From Halovivax cerinus (GTDB taxonomy: Archaea > Halobacteriota > Halobacteria > Halobacteriales > Natrialbaceae): a DNA stretch of 64,000 nucleotides. Under the pieces are notes generated by a model. It was given only the letters and a program-made list of their open reading frames with translations, was not told where the DNA came from and made no database searches. Below, piece by piece: positions 37,087-45,593 of this stretch. Each line of letters opens with the position of its first letter. The first letter of the stretch is position 1. The stretch is from the NCBI RefSeq assembly GCF_024498195.1, contig NZ_CP101824.1, positions 3,658,001-3,722,000 of the forward strand, given 5' to 3'. The position numbers and the translations under genes were made by a program.

Positions 37087-38481
37087 ATGATAGCAAAACC
37101 CAACATCATCTGGCTTACGCTAGATAGCCTGCGTCAAGACCACACGACGATGGGCAGCTACGATCGAGAGACGACCCCCAATATCCAATCGATAGCGGAT
37201 GGTTCAGATGGGATCGCCTTCTCGTCATGTTTCTCCCACTCTCGGGCATCCGCAACGTCGATCCCGTCGATACTCAGCGGCACGTACCCGTCGAGACACG
37301 GTACGTACTACGCGGATCGGTCGGGATTTCCGGACGAACTACCACTCGTCGCAGAACTACTACAGGATGTAGGCTATCATACCGCTGCCGTTTCCAATAA
37401 CGCGTATGCGAGTGAATTAACCGGTCTCGAGCGTGGATTCGACGATTTCACGCTTCTCGGGACGACGCCTTTCGATCTCCTGAAAAGTGCCGGCGTTCGA
37501 TCGGTGGCAAAATACATCGCAAATATCCGTCGTCATTCGGTGGGATTCGAGACAGATCTGCACGCTCACTCCGCCGCGTACTTGGTCAACGAAGTCACCG
37601 AACGGCGCATTCGTTCTGCGTCGGAGCCGGTTTTTCTGTACGTTCACTACAACGAAACCCACCGAGGATTCTATCCGCCGCTTCCGTACCTCGATCGGTT
37701 CACCGACGGGCTAGATATTTCACCCAGAGAGGCAGCCTCGATTGCGATGGACATCCACCACAACCTCGTAGAAATCGTCGCGAACGGATGCGAACTGAGT
37801 GAGACAGAGCTAGCTGCACTCGAAGCAATGTACGACGGTGAAATCGCGTATACGGACGATCGCGTCGGTGCCCTCTACGAAACGATTCAAACTTTGCTAG
37901 GCGAGACGATCATCGTCATCACCGCCGATCACGGTGAGCTATTTGGCGAGGAAAGTATGCTCGCGCATAAGTACAGTATGCACAACGCCGTACTGAACGT
38001 CCCGATGGTCGTCCAGGGTATCGAGGGCCTCACCGATGAGGGTCCGATTCAGCATTCGGACGTTATTCGAACATTGTTGGAAGTGGCTGGCGCCAGGACG
38101 GAAACCATTCAAGGGGTCGATCTCCGAGAGGAACAGCGTGAGTTCGCGATCAGTCAGTCGCCGCCGGGGACTCTGGACCCCTTACTCGAACACAACGCGT
38201 CATACGACAAAACGAAGTTCCCGACGGAGCCTTACTCGGTGTGTCAGAACGGGCAGTTCAAATACATCGATCGGTCGGACGGACCGCATCTGTATCGCCT
38301 TCCCGACGAAACGACGAACGTAGCAAGCGAACACCCAGATGCCGTCGAACAGATAGGTGATTTCTTATCATATTGGCTAGAAACTGAGGGCGAACGGATC
38401 GGGTCTGGTCAGGAGATCACCCTGGACGGTAAGACACAATCACGATTGGCTGATCTGGGATACTTAGACCATGAGATGTGA
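37087..38481 (+). CDS. Sulfatase-like enzyme with Ser/Thr at the nucleophile site
   Basis: The 464-residue protein begins KPNIIWLTLDSLRQDHTT, the first metal site of the sulfatase clan, and has IVITADHGELFGEESM near residue 280 and MVVQGIEG-type strands after it. The nucleophile region SRASATSIPSILSGTYPSRHG lacks C/S-x-P-x-R; Ser55 (or Thr57) is the probable nucleophile. No export signal is seen. It ends SRLADLGYLDHEM. ATG at 37087 starts directly at the conserved domain; upstream frame overlaps the previous gene. It is 58 bases downstream of the phosphodiesterase-like gene, probably in one transcript. Confidence 0.85.
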   Translation: MIAKPNIIWLTLDSLRQDHTTMGSYDRETTPNIQSIADGSDGIAFSSCFSHSRASATSIPSILSGTYPSRHGTYYADRSGFPDELPLVAELLQDVGYHTAAVSNNAYASELTGLERGFDDFTLLGTTPFDLLKSAGVRSVAKYIANIRRHSVGFETDLHAHSAAYLVNEVTERRIRSASEPVFLYVHYNETHRGFYPPLPYLDRFTDGLDISPREAASIAMDIHHNLVEIVANGCELSETELAALEAMYDGEIAYTDDRVGALYETIQTLLGETIIVITADHGELFGEESMLAHKYSMHNAVLNVPMVVQGIEGLTDEGPIQHSDVIRTLLEVAGARTETIQGVDLREEQREFAISQSPPGTLDPLLEHNASYDKTKFPTEPYSVCQNGQFKYIDRSDGPHLYRLPDETTNVASEHPDAVEQIGDFLSYWLETEGERIGSGQEITLDGKTQSRLADLGYLDHEM

Positions 38482-38801
38482 TATGGTCATCATAATACTT
38501 TGTTTGGACGGCAGGGAAATTGACAAACAATCATAGACGGCTGATTGCACTAGTCTGTTTTACATTCAAGACACTGGATCTGTCTCTCAAAGATTGCTAA
38601 CCACGTCTGACTCACCACGATGCCATCGTTGGTGCCACAACTACGATTATGGGCAATGTTTATACTCCGAAGATACATATCTATTTACTGCTAAAGCAAT
38701 CCAATCCAAGCTGTAGCATCCGACATGAGTCTAAACGACACTATAGTAGAAAGGATAGACTGTCAGTTCCAGCTATGTGAAATAACCCCTGTTGGTTTAA
38801 A
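38482..38801. other. AT-rich intergenic region
   Basis: This 320-base stretch of low GC marks the beginning of the AT-rich part of the island. I see no gene. AT-rich tracts near 38660-38700 may hold promoters for the following glycosyltransferase. Confidence 0.45.
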
Positions 38802-39938
38802 GTGAACATTCTAATTTCGACTCCATCAATGAGCGGGTTCGGTGTAGATTACACCTCTACAGTCGCAGCAACCCTGGATGATTGGGGACATAATGTGGAG
38901 GTTCTACAATTCGCAGCCCATGACCAGTTAGATAGGGTAACTGTCACTACTGCCTCCGTTTCCCGAACTATAGATCAAAAGTACGATACTAGTGTGACTC
39001 ATTACGGTCGATGGGCACACAATTGGGTACTGTACAAACGATGGTACCAAATCGTTACAAGTCATTTGAAAGACAATTATTATGATGTGGTATTAACGGA
39101 CAGAATATGTACCACCCCTACCGTACGTGCCGCAAGTACTGTTGGGGTATCATCAGTTATTCTTACCACGGGCCCTGCTGCAGTACGTTATGATTCTAGT
39201 GACGATAGTGTCGATAAAACTCCATCTTTTCCCTCCCTACCCGTATCGAAGAAAATTCAGTACCCGTTTATAAAATCAATACACAGACAGAATGAGGATG
39301 CGTTTACAACTGCAGACGAGGTAATCGCTCTCAGTGAATTCGACGCTAGCATTACAAATGAGACATTTGGGCGAACCCCTCGATGTATCTATCTTCCGGT
39401 TAAACTCGATGAATATACGGTGGATATTTGGGAACCAACGGCAGTTACGATGGCCAATCCAAGGAATGAACGGAAAGGACTAGATATCTTCCTTTCTGTC
39501 GCCAGGAACTTTCCAGACGTTGAATTCCAAGTAGTTGGAAAATTGCATGAAGGAGTTGATAGATCAGTGTTTGCCAAACAAGACAACGTCCGGTATCTAG
39601 GATGGGTCGATAACATGAAAGAAGTGTACAAAAATACGAAAGTGCTCATGATACCCTCAAAATATCAGGAAGGTGGACCTCGTTTGGTTCCAGAGGCGTT
39701 CGCAAATAGTATTCCAGTTATTGGCAGCGACCTTGGGGGGACGCCTGATTATATTGGTAATGGTGGTGAAATCGTATCAGATGTTCACTCAATTCAGGAG
39801 TGGGTGTCGACATTAGAAAAGTTATTGACAGACGATGAATATTACCAGATGAAGTCGAGCTTTGCTAGAGAGAGAAGTAGTTTGTTTGCCCTCAACTCCC
39901 AGGTAGGGAAACTGGAATCGATTTTACAAAGCGTATGA
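38802..39938 (+). CDS. Glycosyltransferase, GT4-like (AT-rich, probably acquired)
   Basis: The 378-residue GT-B protein starts at GTG 38802 with NILISTPSMSGFGVDYTS, the usual N-terminal strand-loop of GT4 enzymes; the next ATG (38829) would remove that strand. The C-terminal domain shows VARNFPDVEFQVVGKLHEG, VRYLGWVDNMKEVYKNTKVL and PSKYQEGGPRLVPEAFANS with the acidic pair at the donor site. GC is markedly lower than in flanking core genes, with A/T-ending codons common, which suggests lateral transfer. Donor sugar is unknown. Confidence 0.86.
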   Translation: MNILISTPSMSGFGVDYTSTVAATLDDWGHNVEVLQFAAHDQLDRVTVTTASVSRTIDQKYDTSVTHYGRWAHNWVLYKRWYQIVTSHLKDNYYDVVLTDRICTTPTVRAASTVGVSSVILTTGPAAVRYDSSDDSVDKTPSFPSLPVSKKIQYPFIKSIHRQNEDAFTTADEVIALSEFDASITNETFGRTPRCIYLPVKLDEYTVDIWEPTAVTMANPRNERKGLDIFLSVARNFPDVEFQVVGKLHEGVDRSVFAKQDNVRYLGWVDNMKEVYKNTKVLMIPSKYQEGGPRLVPEAFANSIPVIGSDLGGTPDYIGNGGEIVSDVHSIQEWVSTLEKLLTDDEYYQMKSSFARERSSLFALNSQVGKLESILQSV

Positions 39939-39958
39939 ACTGCACCTTCGTTAAAAAT

Positions 39959-40189
39959 GGATCTTGTTTAGACGTCGTATTTCGAGGCTTTCAGAGGTTC
40001 TACCGGGATCGGAAAGAGAATACTGCAATGGGCATCGGGGTATGCCACGCCAGATAGCTGGTTCACGCCCCGATGAGCCCGGCTCGTGAGTGATCTTCCA
40101 TCGTTGCTCGCATCGTTTTGCTGCTCGACCGAGTCTGCGATCGGCAGAGACACCCTCAATCGACCGTTTTCGAGCGTCAAAACAGGGCC
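39959..40189. mobile_element. Probable 231-bp MITE with TAAAAAT target duplication
   Basis: A GC-richer segment inside AT-rich DNA has inverted ends: left GGATCTTGTTTAGACG and right (reverse complement) GGCCCTGTTTTGACG. It is flanked by the identical 7-mers TAAAAAT at 39952-39958 and 40190-40196. The ends resemble those of the IS5-type element at 45594-46589 (GGCCTTGTTTAGAYG), so that element or a relative may have mobilised it. An open 78-residue minus-strand frame (39968-40204) crosses it but matches no family I know. Confidence 0.65.
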
Positions 40190-40214
40190 TAAAAATATAA
40201 ACATGGGGTAGGGG

Positions 40215-41351
40215 CTATTCGATTATCCTTTCATAGATGGTTTTTAACTGTGATAGTGTATCGACTGCAAGGAACTTGCCCCTATATTTTTTAGCTTTTC
40301 TCTGATTATTCTCGGACAAGGATCTATCGATTGCTCGTGCAAGTGCATCAGGTGTTCTAGGGGAAAAATAGTCAGACACATCTTTCGGAGAAAATTCATT
40401 TATTCCTTCAGTGTCCGTAGCAACCACGGGGGTCCCGCTTGCAAGGGCCTCGATGATAGTGTTTGGTCCCATTTCATCTATTGATGGCATTACAAAAAGG
40501 TCGGCCTCCCAGTAGTAACGTGGGAGGTCTTTTCTCTCAATGAATCCAAGGTGGGTAATACACTTCTCAATACCAAGCGAATGGATTAATTTCCGTCGCG
40601 GAGTTCCTGTACCTGCGATAAAGGCGTGAAAGTCACTTTCAGACTTCGCAATTGCTCGTAGAAATAGATCATACCCCTTATGCTCCGATAAATCACCCAC
40701 ATATAATACAGTGGGAGAGTTCTTTTTTGATTCGTTTCCGAAATCCCAACTATTAGAAAATATTTCACTAACCCCTGGTTTCAAAACCCTTATTTTAGAG
40801 TTATCTACCCCATACTCAAGTAGTATTTTCCGATGATACTTGGTAAAACTTAATGCAATATCGTACGTTGCTATTTTAGTGAGTAATTGACGATATCGAT
40901 ATCCCACCTGTTGTTTAATACCAGATATATTACCATCATGATCCCATTGCCCTCCTTCCCGAATCGGTGACCACCCGCCTATGTTCGGGCCGATTACAAC
41001 TGCTGTTTGGGCGTCTATTGCACTAAGTACTGTTGGGAAGATAAGACCATCTAGTCGCAATACATGGACGACGTCGTAATCACCTGTTCTCAATTCTCGG
41101 TGAATTCGAGGTAAGTTTAGAGCGATCTCGGCCTTATTCAGTTTTGATGCCCAGAGTTCGTTCGCCGATCCGAGGCAGGAATTACTTTGCGACGATAAAG
41201 TTGAATCCGGATTATCCACCATTAATGCAATGACCTCAAATTCGAAGGGTGGGTCATCCATATCACGGGCAGTATGTATCCAGTCATGGAACCGTCCAAA
41301 CCTCCCCTCGCAATTTCCATTATAAAAAGGAGTTACATACGCTACCTTCAT
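40215..41351 (-). CDS. Glycosyltransferase family 4 protein (AT-rich, probably acquired)
   Basis: The 378-residue GT-B enzyme begins MKVAYVTPFYNGNCEGRFG. The C-terminal donor domain includes TVLYVGDLSEHKGYDLFLRA near residue 215, HLGFIERKDLPRYYWEADL and the E-x7-E motif MGPNTIIEALASGTPVVATD around residue 295. The frame is open 21 codons upstream; ATG at 41351 starts the conserved strand. Low GC and codon bias match its neighbours at 38.8-45.4 kb rather than the core genome. Donor and linkage are unknown. It is convergent with the glycosyltransferase at 38802. Confidence 0.87.
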   Translation of the reverse strand: MKVAYVTPFYNGNCEGRFGRFHDWIHTARDMDDPPFEFEVIALMVDNPDSTLSSQSNSCLGSANELWASKLNKAEIALNLPRIHRELRTGDYDVVHVLRLDGLIFPTVLSAIDAQTAVVIGPNIGGWSPIREGGQWDHDGNISGIKQQVGYRYRQLLTKIATYDIALSFTKYHRKILLEYGVDNSKIRVLKPGVSEIFSNSWDFGNESKKNSPTVLYVGDLSEHKGYDLFLRAIAKSESDFHAFIAGTGTPRRKLIHSLGIEKCITHLGFIERKDLPRYYWEADLFVMPSIDEMGPNTIIEALASGTPVVATDTEGINEFSPKDVSDYFSPRTPDALARAIDRSLSENNQRKAKKYRGKFLAVDTLSQLKTIYERIIE

Positions 41352-41507
41352 AGGGCCGATTTCCCGGAGATTGACCATGTAGGTTTCGATAATAAGAACA
41401 CGCCCAGCGTCCAAATTCGATAGCCGTTAGATGAGACGTACAATCGGTTTGAGATGGAAGTCCAGGGTGCGGTATGAATAAATAGCCAGAATACCGTGTA
41501 CACCATT

Positions 41508-42407
41508 ATGACTGATCCAATTTGTGTCCTGGCCCTCGATGCCGCTGATTATGAACTCGTGAAACATTTTAATTGTGAAAATATACTCCAAACAAATCAC
41601 AGATCGATTGAGGTTTTCTCTCATGAATACGATGTTCCGCAAACAACCGAAATCTGGCCAACAGTTGCTACCGGTGTCGGGCCAGCGGATCACGGACTGT
41701 CGACTGACGTTAGGGAGTGGGATAGCCAAACACTTCGGTACCTATCTATTTTCACATCATATCTCCCGATGGGTGTCCGAAAAGCGCTTGGACGCATTAT
41801 TGAAGGAAGGGGTGCAAACCGAACGATCCAACGTGTTGCAGATGATGATCACATATTCGATGAGGCCTATGGGTGGCCAGGACTTACCGACGCAGACCAC
41901 CTTCGCAAAGCTTGGAAGTGGTGTACTGAGGCAGAGGCTGGAAATCTGACTACAAAGACGCTTGATCGGCGACTTCGAGCTCACACTGGCCAAGAATTTG
42001 GGTGGTTAGTTTCGATGAGCAGGACCGATACAGCCATTATTGGTGTTCACTCTCATGTGCTTGATGTCGCTGGCCATTTATATGCAAACCAGCCGGACCT
42101 ACTGCAAGAGGTTTATAGATGGGTGGACGATTTGGTTGGATTACTTCGGGCAAATCTTGACAAGCTCGTTATATTATCCGATCATGGTATCCAGAACGTG
42201 ATCTGTGATGATAGTGATTTAGGGAATCACTCGTGGCGGGCAATGATTAGCGTTGATGGTGTTTCAGGGGCACTCCCGAAATCCGTGTATGATGTTCGCA
42301 AGTGGCTAGAGGCAGAATCAACACCGGTAGCATCACCCGATGAACAGCATATCGATGTAGGGCCAGCCCGTAAGCACCTCTCCGAGCTGGGATATCTTGA
42401 CGAGTAA
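41508..42407 (+). CDS. Alkaline-phosphatase-superfamily phosphodiesterase-like protein
   Basis: The 299-residue protein is a divergent homologue of the one at 36054. It has CVLALDAADYELV (metal Asp11), Thr46 aligned as nucleophile in PQTTEIWPTVATGVGPADHG, LDVAGHLYANQPD and VILSDHGIQNV. It ends ARKHLSELGYLDE, the island's common tail. ATG at 41508 is preferred to a GTG at 41496. The gene is AT-rich like its neighbours and divergent from the glycosyltransferase at 40215. It probably acts on phosphodiesters; the substrate is unknown. Confidence 0.8.
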   Translation: MTDPICVLALDAADYELVKHFNCENILQTNHRSIEVFSHEYDVPQTTEIWPTVATGVGPADHGLSTDVREWDSQTLRYLSIFTSYLPMGVRKALGRIIEGRGANRTIQRVADDDHIFDEAYGWPGLTDADHLRKAWKWCTEAEAGNLTTKTLDRRLRAHTGQEFGWLVSMSRTDTAIIGVHSHVLDVAGHLYANQPDLLQEVYRWVDDLVGLLRANLDKLVILSDHGIQNVICDDSDLGNHSWRAMISVDGVSGALPKSVYDVRKWLEAESTPVASPDEQHIDVGPARKHLSELGYLDE

Positions 42408-42431
42408 CAGTCGAAGCCCGACCAAACTCCA

Positions 42432-43859
42432 TCAAATATTGGTAGCGATTTCAAGCGTTTTTGATCTAATCTCATCCAACAGTATAAATAGGATACTAAA
42501 GTAAACTAACGCACCGAGTCCGATCAGTAGAAGCGTGTTGATGACGTTCGTAGATGGAAAAATTACCTCAAACAAGATAACAACGGCACCCATAATTATT
42601 GCTGCTGTGATCTGTTTGGCCACCCCGTATATTGGAAACGAACTGCTGACAAGTGAACTGGCCATTTGCCAACTAACCAATACACTAAGACATGTTGATA
42701 AAACGGTTGCCATCGCTGCTCCGAGGCTACCGTATGTTGGAATTAGAATGACATTCAATACAATATTAGTAATTAAGAAAATTATATTTATTCTGAATGT
42801 TAGGTCTGGCCTGTCAAATCCGTCAATTACAGCATGTACTTGCCCATCGTATGCTCGAAGAAGTGCAACAATAACTAATAGAACGAGTATAAATTGGCCT
42901 TCGGTGAACTTTGGCCCATAAATCGTCAATACTGAATCACCTAAAAGGAGTGCCCCGACAATTCCTGGAATAGGAAGCAAACCGGCGTAAAGCATGCTCT
43001 CGGAGAGTAGTTCCCTCACACGATCGGTTTCGTCACTGATAATTAAACTCGACACCTCTGGGAATAGATTTTTCTGAATTGAATTCGCTAACAGGACGAA
43101 CGTCATAGCGAGAGTCCAAGACACATTATATATACCTATTACAGAATTTGAAACAAAAACACCCATAATTGCAATATCCATCCAGGTAAATGCCTGTGAT
43201 TTCATCACCCCGAGGACGGAATATTTGGCGAACGAAACAATATCTACAAAGTTTTGCTTTCTCGGAATCGTAGGATTTAGGTCAGTACGACTGAGCAGAT
43301 AGATGGCCCCGACTATTGTCATCAGGGCAAGGCTAGTAATCATCCCAATCATTAGTCCAGTTATGCGGAAGCCGACGAAGACGAGACCAACTTGGAAGGC
43401 AACGCGCATCGTTCGCTCTAATGCATACAGTCCGTTCGAAATGTCGACACGTTGATAGCCGCGAAGGATTTGACTAACCGTACCACTTGCAAGATAGTTC
43501 ATTCCGAATAGGACCGCAATGTACACTACATACGGTCCACCAATGTAGGAGTTGACTGTCCCTCTAAAAAGGAAGAGCATTCCAATTGCGAATACAGTAA
43601 TCGTGGTTTGAAGTACAAACGTTGCAGTAATTACTTCACCATCATTCTCACCTTCACTGATGCGCTTGATCGCAGCCTGTGTAATGCCGATATCACATAT
43701 TAGCAACCATTTAATAACCGAAATAACGAGCGCAAATACGCCTAGCGGAGCTGGTCCAAGTGTACGGGCAAGATAAATCGTTCCAAGGAAGCCAGCAATA
43801 GTCGTAATAATATCAGCGGACCACGAGAAGAATATGCGTTGTGTGAGACTCTTATTCAT
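42432..43859 (-). CDS. Polysaccharide/oligosaccharide flippase (Wzx/AglR-like)
   Basis: The 475-residue integral membrane protein has about 12-14 predicted helices and the MATE/Wzx N-terminal pattern MNKSLTQRIFFSWSADIITT followed by YLARTLGPAPLGVFALVIS. It probably flips dolichol-linked glycans to the outside for AglB, as AglR is thought to do in Haloferax. The frame continues 22 codons upstream, but ATG at 43859 begins the conserved region. AT-rich. It is convergent with the phosphodiesterase-like gene, only 24 bases apart. Confidence 0.88.
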   Translation of the reverse strand: MNKSLTQRIFFSWSADIITTIAGFLGTIYLARTLGPAPLGVFALVISVIKWLLICDIGITQAAIKRISEGENDGEVITATFVLQTTITVFAIGMLFLFRGTVNSYIGGPYVVYIAVLFGMNYLASGTVSQILRGYQRVDISNGLYALERTMRVAFQVGLVFVGFRITGLMIGMITSLALMTIVGAIYLLSRTDLNPTIPRKQNFVDIVSFAKYSVLGVMKSQAFTWMDIAIMGVFVSNSVIGIYNVSWTLAMTFVLLANSIQKNLFPEVSSLIISDETDRVRELLSESMLYAGLLPIPGIVGALLLGDSVLTIYGPKFTEGQFILVLLVIVALLRAYDGQVHAVIDGFDRPDLTFRINIIFLITNIVLNVILIPTYGSLGAAMATVLSTCLSVLVSWQMASSLVSSSFPIYGVAKQITAAIIMGAVVILFEVIFPSTNVINTLLLIGLGALVYFSILFILLDEIRSKTLEIATNI

Positions 43860-44000
43860 CTGGGTTACACCATAGTCCAGACGGATCGAGTAGAAGAGGT
43901 AACTTCTTTTTACCCAGACTCCCAAATTTCAAATGTGTAGAAGGGGAAGCGTTTTTACTTTTTTGTGTTTTATTGTATTTCAAAACAATTATTGAGTTCA

Positions 44001-45377
44001 TTACTTCAAGTACCCTAGTTCTTTCAATCTGGAATTTAACTCGTCACTGATCTGATTACTCCCGTGATCCGATTTGATATCTAGTCGTTGTTCGAACGCG
44101 TCCATTTTTTCCGCTAGTTCCGCTGGCCCGGTAGAAGTAGTGACCGTATCACTGTCGCCACGAAGGTCGTACCACGTGTCAGTCACCTCTGCGCCGATAC
44201 CCCGACGCACAAGTTTCCACGGAAATGCTCGAACCCGAAGTCGTCTGCAACTTGGGTCTAGATCCGCCACGTGAGTCCCTCGATGAGCAGAACACGCACA
44301 TACCGGTTCTGTAGACTGTTCCTTACCTAACACTTTCCCCCGGAATTTTTCCACTAGATCTTCTTCGTTGTCAGAAACAGCAAGTAACGAAGGTGCAAGG
44401 TTAATCAACGATACCTCTGTGGATATCTGGTCCGGTTCGACACCATTTCCTAAAAATAGCAATGGAACATGTAGTAGTTCTTCGAGCATCTCGGGTCCGT
44501 GCGTGAACGTATCGTTGTATTCCCCAAATAATTCACCGTGGTCCGAAATTATCGCGACAGTCGTCGAATCCAGATCGATTCCTTGAATCAGTTTCTGTAA
44601 ATTAGTATCCAACCTATGTATCTCCTCGTCATACAGGTCAACTAGCGTTTGGACCTCCTGTTCTTTCAGCGACCCAGATTTTGTTACTAGTTTATCGTGA
44701 AGTGAGGCCATTTCCTCAGGTGCTATACGAGTGTCAGAAAATAGTCCATGATAATCGTCCGGGGGATAGTAGGGAGTGTGTGGTCCCATTAGGTGCACCC
44801 AGACGAAGGTTGATTTCTCTCGATTTATGGCGGTCTGAGCTTGCTGTACCGCGGTAGCATCGCGGTCTGGTGGACGGTTAAGTTGTGTCTTGCCAGACTC
44901 GCCACCGGATTCTGGTTTTAGTTTGTCATCTACCCATTTTAACGTTCGAAACGTGTGTGAGGAGTGCGGAAGTCGGTCGCTAATCAACCGGCGAATCCTG
45001 TCTGATATCGAAGAGGAGTGGTACAGGTCAATATATTCATCAAATCCCCTATCAAAATTGTACTCTGAAGTAAGCCAGCCATTTTCGTGAATTCCAATTG
45101 TTTGGCGGCCCGTTCGTTGATATGCTTCGGGGAGCGATGGTCTATCAGGGGACAATGGGCCATAGCCACCATATTCGAGCGGATAAGTAGATGTCAAAAA
45201 AGAAGTTACTGATCCGAGAGTGAATCCAGCGGTGGAAAATGCGCGTTCGAAGGTCATTCCTTGTTTAATAAGTCCGTCCAAAAATGGAGTTGTCTCACGC
45301 TCATATCCCATCGCAGAAATGTGATCTGCACGTAAAGAATCGATCGAGATTAAGAGTACATCGTTCTCTGGAGCCAT
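44001..45377 (-). CDS. Sulfatase-like enzyme with Thr nucleophile
   Basis: The 458-residue protein starts NDVLLISIDSLRADHISAMG (metal Asp13), with AIISDHGELFGEYND near residue 275 and THGPEMLEELLHVPL after it. The nucleophile region AGFTLGSVTSFLTSTYP places Thr53 where sulfatases have the formylglycine Cys/Ser, and the following Pro and Arg are missing. No signal peptide. It ends SRLKELGYLK. GC is intermediate. It lies just upstream of the flippase gene on the same strand (141-base gap) and may be co-transcribed. Confidence 0.84.
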   Translation of the reverse strand: MAPENDVLLISIDSLRADHISAMGYERETTPFLDGLIKQGMTFERAFSTAGFTLGSVTSFLTSTYPLEYGGYGPLSPDRPSLPEAYQRTGRQTIGIHENGWLTSEYNFDRGFDEYIDLYHSSSISDRIRRLISDRLPHSSHTFRTLKWVDDKLKPESGGESGKTQLNRPPDRDATAVQQAQTAINREKSTFVWVHLMGPHTPYYPPDDYHGLFSDTRIAPEEMASLHDKLVTKSGSLKEQEVQTLVDLYDEEIHRLDTNLQKLIQGIDLDSTTVAIISDHGELFGEYNDTFTHGPEMLEELLHVPLLFLGNGVEPDQISTEVSLINLAPSLLAVSDNEEDLVEKFRGKVLGKEQSTEPVCACSAHRGTHVADLDPSCRRLRVRAFPWKLVRRGIGAEVTDTWYDLRGDSDTVTTSTGPAELAEKMDAFEQRLDIKSDHGSNQISDELNSRLKELGYLK

Positions 45378-45593
45378 CCGTATAGGAGAATTCGGGTTGG
45401 GACTATAATCATTTTCGGCTTCAATTCGTTCAGTTGCAGAGCACAGCGGTATTACGAGTTATCAGCTAACGAGATTGAGTCAGTATTTTGATAGTTTCAA
45501 AATGACGTTGTTCAAATGAGAATGAAATAACAGCATTTGATATTGTTTGGATGGTCATCATCGGTATGGAGTGCGCTTCAGGGGTACGTATTA
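45378..45593. other. AT-rich intergenic region before the IS element
   Basis: No gene is seen. It holds the promoter side of the sulfatase-like gene and the left flank of the IS element. Confidence 0.4.

Noticed and set aside
39968-40204. 78-residue minus-strand frame
   Set aside because: It coincides with the probable MITE and has no family resemblance. More likely non-coding filler of the element.
32288-45377. Reading the three sulfatase-like proteins as true sulfatases acting on sulfated N-glycans
   Set aside because: The formylglycine motif is missing in all three and no sulfotransferase is nearby, so I describe them as sulfatase-like only.
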